Assembly: GCA_016280345.1 (NCBI GenBank)
Contig: JAEEGN010000302.1
Coordinates: 1-8,780 of the forward strand
Origin: Selenomonadaceae bacterium
Lineage (GTDB): Bacteria > Bacillota > Negativicutes > Selenomonadales > Selenomonadaceae
Reading direction: 5' to 3'
DNA: 8,780 nt
Each line of letters starts with the position of its first letter. The stretch's first letter is position 1. Below, one piece after another: positions 5,863-8,780 of this stretch. A program made the position numbers and the translations under genes. The notes beneath the pieces are model-generated. The model made no database searches, was not told the DNA's origin, and saw nothing but the letters and a program-made list of their open reading frames with translations.

Positions 5863-8751
5863 ATGCCACGGTTGCTTCGCGTTCTGCTTTCCTGCCTGTT
5901 GGCGATGTCGGCGATCGTTTCGCTGTGTTTCGCCGAGCTTCCCACGGTTCGGATCGGGTATTACGATTCCCCGATGTACCTCACGCGGAGCGCGACCGGC
6001 GACTATTCCGGCGTCATCTATGAGAGCATCGAGACCGCGATTTCCTATGCCGGGTACCGGACCGAATACGTTCCGCTGTCAACGGGGGAAGGGATGGCGG
6101 CTTTGCAGGCGGGCCGGATTGACGTGCTGGCCGGCGTCGTTTCGCGGGCGCCGCGTCAGGAGGAGGAATATGACCTGATGGACCGCGTCATTTCCTCGAC
6201 GCCCGTGTATCTGGCACGTCCTTTCGACGGCGAGTCGTCGAAGGGAAAGCTGCGCGTCGGTTATCTGTCGCCGGTCTATGACGCGCTGGTGCAGTATTAT
6301 CGCGCGAAGCCGGGAGATACCGACCTTTCGGGTTTCGAGATGATTCCCTATGATTCGGTCGAGCAGTTCCACCGCGATTTGCTGCGGGGCGCGGTGGACG
6401 CGTGTCTCGTCAGCGACTTCCAGCCCGACGAGAACATCGCCGTGGATCGCTTCCTTTTCCCCGCGAGTGTCTATCTGGCCGTCCGGCACGGGAACGACGC
6501 CCTGCGTGAGCGCATCGAGGCGGGCATCGAGAAGGCGCTGTCCATCGACCCGGATTTCCGGACCCAGGGTCTGGGGGGCAGCGTGGGCCGGCCGCTGGTG
6601 CTGAACCGCGACGAATACGAATACCTGCGCGCCCATCCCACGATCCAGATCGGTTTCTCGGGCAACCAGCCCCCGATCGTCTATTATGAAGGCGAGGAAA
6701 CCAAAGGCGTGATCCCGGATATCCTCGCCATCATGGGCGATGACCTGGGCATCCGTTTCCAGCCGGTGCAGGAGAAAACCAACAAGCGGCTTCTGGAGCG
6801 GCTGGCCGCGGGCGAGATCGACATGGTGGCGCTCTTCGACAAGAATTTCAACCGGGCGCGGGAGGTCAACGCCAACATCACCTCGCCCTATCTCGTTACC
6901 GATTACATTCCCGTCCGGCGACGGTACGAGTCCCTGCCCGATCATCCGCGGGTCGCCTGCCCGCAGGGGCACGTATTCGTCAGCACCTACGTGCGGGGGC
7001 ACTTCGCCCCGGAACAGATCGTATGGTGCGACACGTTTCCCCAGTGCTTCGAGGCCGTGAGCGACGGCCGGGCGGATATCCTTTTCGCCAAGGCCGGCAC
7101 CGTTCACGAAGCGCTGGAATCGGGCCGGTACGCGAACCTTTTCACCACCGGGCAGAGCGTCGCTTCGCAGCGCCTCGTGATGGCGGTCAGCGAAAGCGTC
7201 GATCCCCTGCTCCTCGGCATCCTCAACAAGGAAATCGCCCATCTTGAACGGACGCAGATCGAGACCATCCGCAGCCAGTACATGACCGACATTCATGCCC
7301 GCAGAAGCTGGCGGGCCTACGTTTACGAGAATCCCTTCACCGCCATCAGCGTGGCGCTTCTGCTGGCCCTCGCGATCGCCGGCGTGGCCCTCTATATCCT
7401 GCGCTCCCGCCGGGAATCAGCGAAGCAGCTTTTCGACGCCGCCTATCTGAACCCTTTCACCGGCACCCATACAATGACCTGGTTCGAGCGGTTCGTACCG
7501 GGGCTCATCCAGAAGAAGCTCAAAAAGGAAAAGCAGGCGGGCCGTCTCTATCTGATGAATCTTCAGGCGCACCGGTTTGACCTGCTGAAGGCGGCCTACG
7601 ACCCGCGGTTCCTCTTCTCGGGCATCGCCCATCTCATCAAAGAAATCCGCCGGAAGAATGACTGGCTGATTTATGACTCCATCAGCTCCGAGCTGTCGCA
7701 GATGTGTTTCCTCTTTCGGCAGCCGGACAACATGACGCTGCAGGAGGCGGCGGAGAAGATCATGGAGGACGCCTCGGAGATCCGGGGCGACAACGTCTCC
7801 ATCCACATGAGCTGCTACGCGGGCATCTGCGACGTTCCCCGGGAGGGCGACATCAATCTGCCGCAGCTGATGACGAACGCCGCCATCGCCTGCAACGAAG
7901 CCCCCGCCAACGGCGAGCGGATCGGCCTCTACGATCAGACGCTGCAGGAGCGGCGGGTATTGGAAAAGAAGATCGAGGACCTGATGTACAAGGCGCTGGA
8001 GGAGGAGGAATTCCAGGTCTGGCTCCAGCCGAAATACGATATCCGCACCCACCGCGTCATCGGCGCCGAGGCTCTGGTTCGCTGGCAGAGCCCGGAGATG
8101 GGGTTCCTGATGCCGTACCAGTTCATTGACCTCTTCGAGAAGAACGGCTTCATCATCCCCTTCGACTACTACATGCTGGAGCATGTCTGCCGCCTGCAGA
8201 AGGAATACGACAGGCAGGGACTCCCGGTCGTGCCCATCGCCGTGAACCAGTCGGGGCTTCACATGCGCGAGAGCGCCTATGTGAAGCGCATGGGCGAGAT
8301 ACGGTCCCTCTATCCCCTGTCGCGGGGGGCGGTGGAGCTGGAGCTGACGGAGACGGCCTTCATCGACTACGATACGAAGACGGAAGGCATGGACGCCCCC
8401 GCGGTGGTGGCAGCGCTCCGGGAGATGGGCTACGCCATCGCCATGGACGATTTCTGCACCGGGTACTCCTCCATCTCCATGCTGCAACGGCTGCCGATGG
8501 ACATCATGAAGATCGACCGGGCGATGCTCGTCGCCTCCGAGAACTCGCCGCGGGGCCAGAAAATCCTCCGGAACGTGGTGAACTTCGGCCAGAGCCTCGA
8601 TATGCTGGTGCTTTGCGAAGGCATTGAGACCGAAGCGCAGGAGCAGCTGCTGCTGGAAAACGGCTGCACCTACGGGCAGGGCTTCCTCTTCGCGCGCCCC
8701 ATGCCAAGCGAGAAATACGACGCCTTCCGCCGCGCCCACGAGCCCGCGTAA
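5863..8751 (+). CDS. Membrane receptor with two SBP_bac_3-like domains, degenerate GGDEF and intact EAL (cyclic-di-GMP phosphodiesterase)
   Basis: The 962-residue protein starts at an ATG with AGAGGTGA 6 bases upstream. A signal peptide (about 1-24, ending CFA) leads to two tandem extracytoplasmic binding domains, roughly 28-240 (starts VRIGYY) and 260-475 (IQIGFSG, then GVIPDILAIMGDDLGI). Both resemble amino-acid-type solute-binding proteins. One membrane helix follows (about 492-513). The next segment, about 525-690, aligns as GGDEF (NPFTGTHTMTWFERF at its start), but no GG(D/E)EF signature is present, so it should not make cyclic-di-GMP. The EAL domain (about 710-955) keeps every expected residue: EAL 736-738, Asn795, Glu827 in ELTET, Asp862-Asp863, Lys883, Glu919, Glu922 and Gln939. 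It should hydrolyse cyclic-di-GMP to pGpG. Loop 6 reads DDFCTGYSS, with Cys865 in place of the usual Gly. An extracellular solute, bound directly, would tune the phosphodiesterase. Expression lies behind a cobalamin riboswitch. The ligands and target process cannot be read from sequence. Confidence 0.9.
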   Translation: MPRLLRVLLSCLLAMSAIVSLCFAELPTVRIGYYDSPMYLTRSATGDYSGVIYESIETAISYAGYRTEYVPLSTGEGMAALQAGRIDVLAGVVSRAPRQEEEYDLMDRVISSTPVYLARPFDGESSKGKLRVGYLSPVYDALVQYYRAKPGDTDLSGFEMIPYDSVEQFHRDLLRGAVDACLVSDFQPDENIAVDRFLFPASVYLAVRHGNDALRERIEAGIEKALSIDPDFRTQGLGGSVGRPLVLNRDEYEYLRAHPTIQIGFSGNQPPIVYYEGEETKGVIPDILAIMGDDLGIRFQPVQEKTNKRLLERLAAGEIDMVALFDKNFNRAREVNANITSPYLVTDYIPVRRRYESLPDHPRVACPQGHVFVSTYVRGHFAPEQIVWCDTFPQCFEAVSDGRADILFAKAGTVHEALESGRYANLFTTGQSVASQRLVMAVSESVDPLLLGILNKEIAHLERTQIETIRSQYMTDIHARRSWRAYVYENPFTAISVALLLALAIAGVALYILRSRRESAKQLFDAAYLNPFTGTHTMTWFERFVPGLIQKKLKKEKQAGRLYLMNLQAHRFDLLKAAYDPRFLFSGIAHLIKEIRRKNDWLIYDSISSELSQMCFLFRQPDNMTLQEAAEKIMEDASEIRGDNVSIHMSCYAGICDVPREGDINLPQLMTNAAIACNEAPANGERIGLYDQTLQERRVLEKKIEDLMYKALEEEEFQVWLQPKYDIRTHRVIGAEALVRWQSPEMGFLMPYQFIDLFEKNGFIIPFDYYMLEHVCRLQKEYDRQGLPVVPIAVNQSGLHMRESAYVKRMGEIRSLYPLSRGAVELELTETAFIDYDTKTEGMDAPAVVAALREMGYAIAMDDFCTGYSSISMLQRLPMDIMKIDRAMLVASENSPRGQKILRNVVNFGQSLDMLVLCEGIETEAQEQLLLENGCTYGQGFLFARPMPSEKYDAFRRAHEPA

Positions 8752-8780
8752 CCGCCGCGTCGCCGAATGACAGCGCAGCC

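Noticed and set aside
7417..8739. A 440-codon minus-strand open frame opposite the EAL domain, and a 405-codon one opposite the binding domains (6079-7296)
   Set aside because: Both are shadow frames of the receptor gene. No ribosome binding sites or domains are visible, and the plus-strand frame explains all the sequence.

Overview
The window is GC-rich, with a strong G/C bias at third codon positions. Its genes have the look of an anaerobic Gram-positive-lineage bacterium. The evidence is a rubrerythrin in place of a catalase-type enzyme, a consensus cobalamin riboswitch, intrinsic terminators with long T runs, purine-rich ribosome binding sites, and a large periplasmic-binding/EAL receptor. 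The Negativicutes are my best guess and the Synergistota are possible. The taxon is inferred from style, not shown.

Layout, left to right. (1) Positions 1-1540: the 3' part of tcdA (tRNA ct6A cyclisation), followed 10 bases later by gpsA (glycerol-3-phosphate dehydrogenase). The two look translationally linked, and two consecutive intrinsic terminators close the unit. (2) Positions 1679-3995: an AT-rich promoter overlapped by an imperfect inverted repeat drives a two-gene metal-efflux unit. It consists of a free-standing 72-residue heavy-metal-associated (HMA) protein and a P1B-2-type Zn/Cd/Pb ATPase that has no HMA domain of its own. A strong, probably bidirectional terminator follows. (3) Positions 4183-5243, minus strand: a rubrerythrin with a good promoter and a Fur/PerR-like inverted repeat, followed by a small cysteine-rich PAS-like protein. 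(4) Positions 5244-5476: GC-rich spacer in which I see no credible gene. (5) Positions 5477-8751: a promoter with a perfect TTGACA box, a well-conserved cobalamin riboswitch, a possible 53-codon leader ORF crossing two intrinsic terminators, and a 962-residue membrane protein. That protein has a signal peptide, two tandem SBP_bac_3-like sensor domains, a membrane helix, a degenerate GGDEF domain and an EAL domain with every expected catalytic residue.

The most notable point is the last unit. A vitamin B12 riboswitch sits directly in front of a cyclic-di-GMP phosphodiesterase receptor, with no B12 gene between them. The leader also carries an unusual arrangement: a small ORF whose Shine-Dalgarno lies in the 3' strand of the aptamer, whose reading frame runs through both terminators, and whose stop codon lies inside the Shine-Dalgarno of the receptor gene. 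This would let B12 status set the level of a receptor that reads an extracellular solute and lowers cyclic-di-GMP. The link is inferred from gene order and RNA sequence only.
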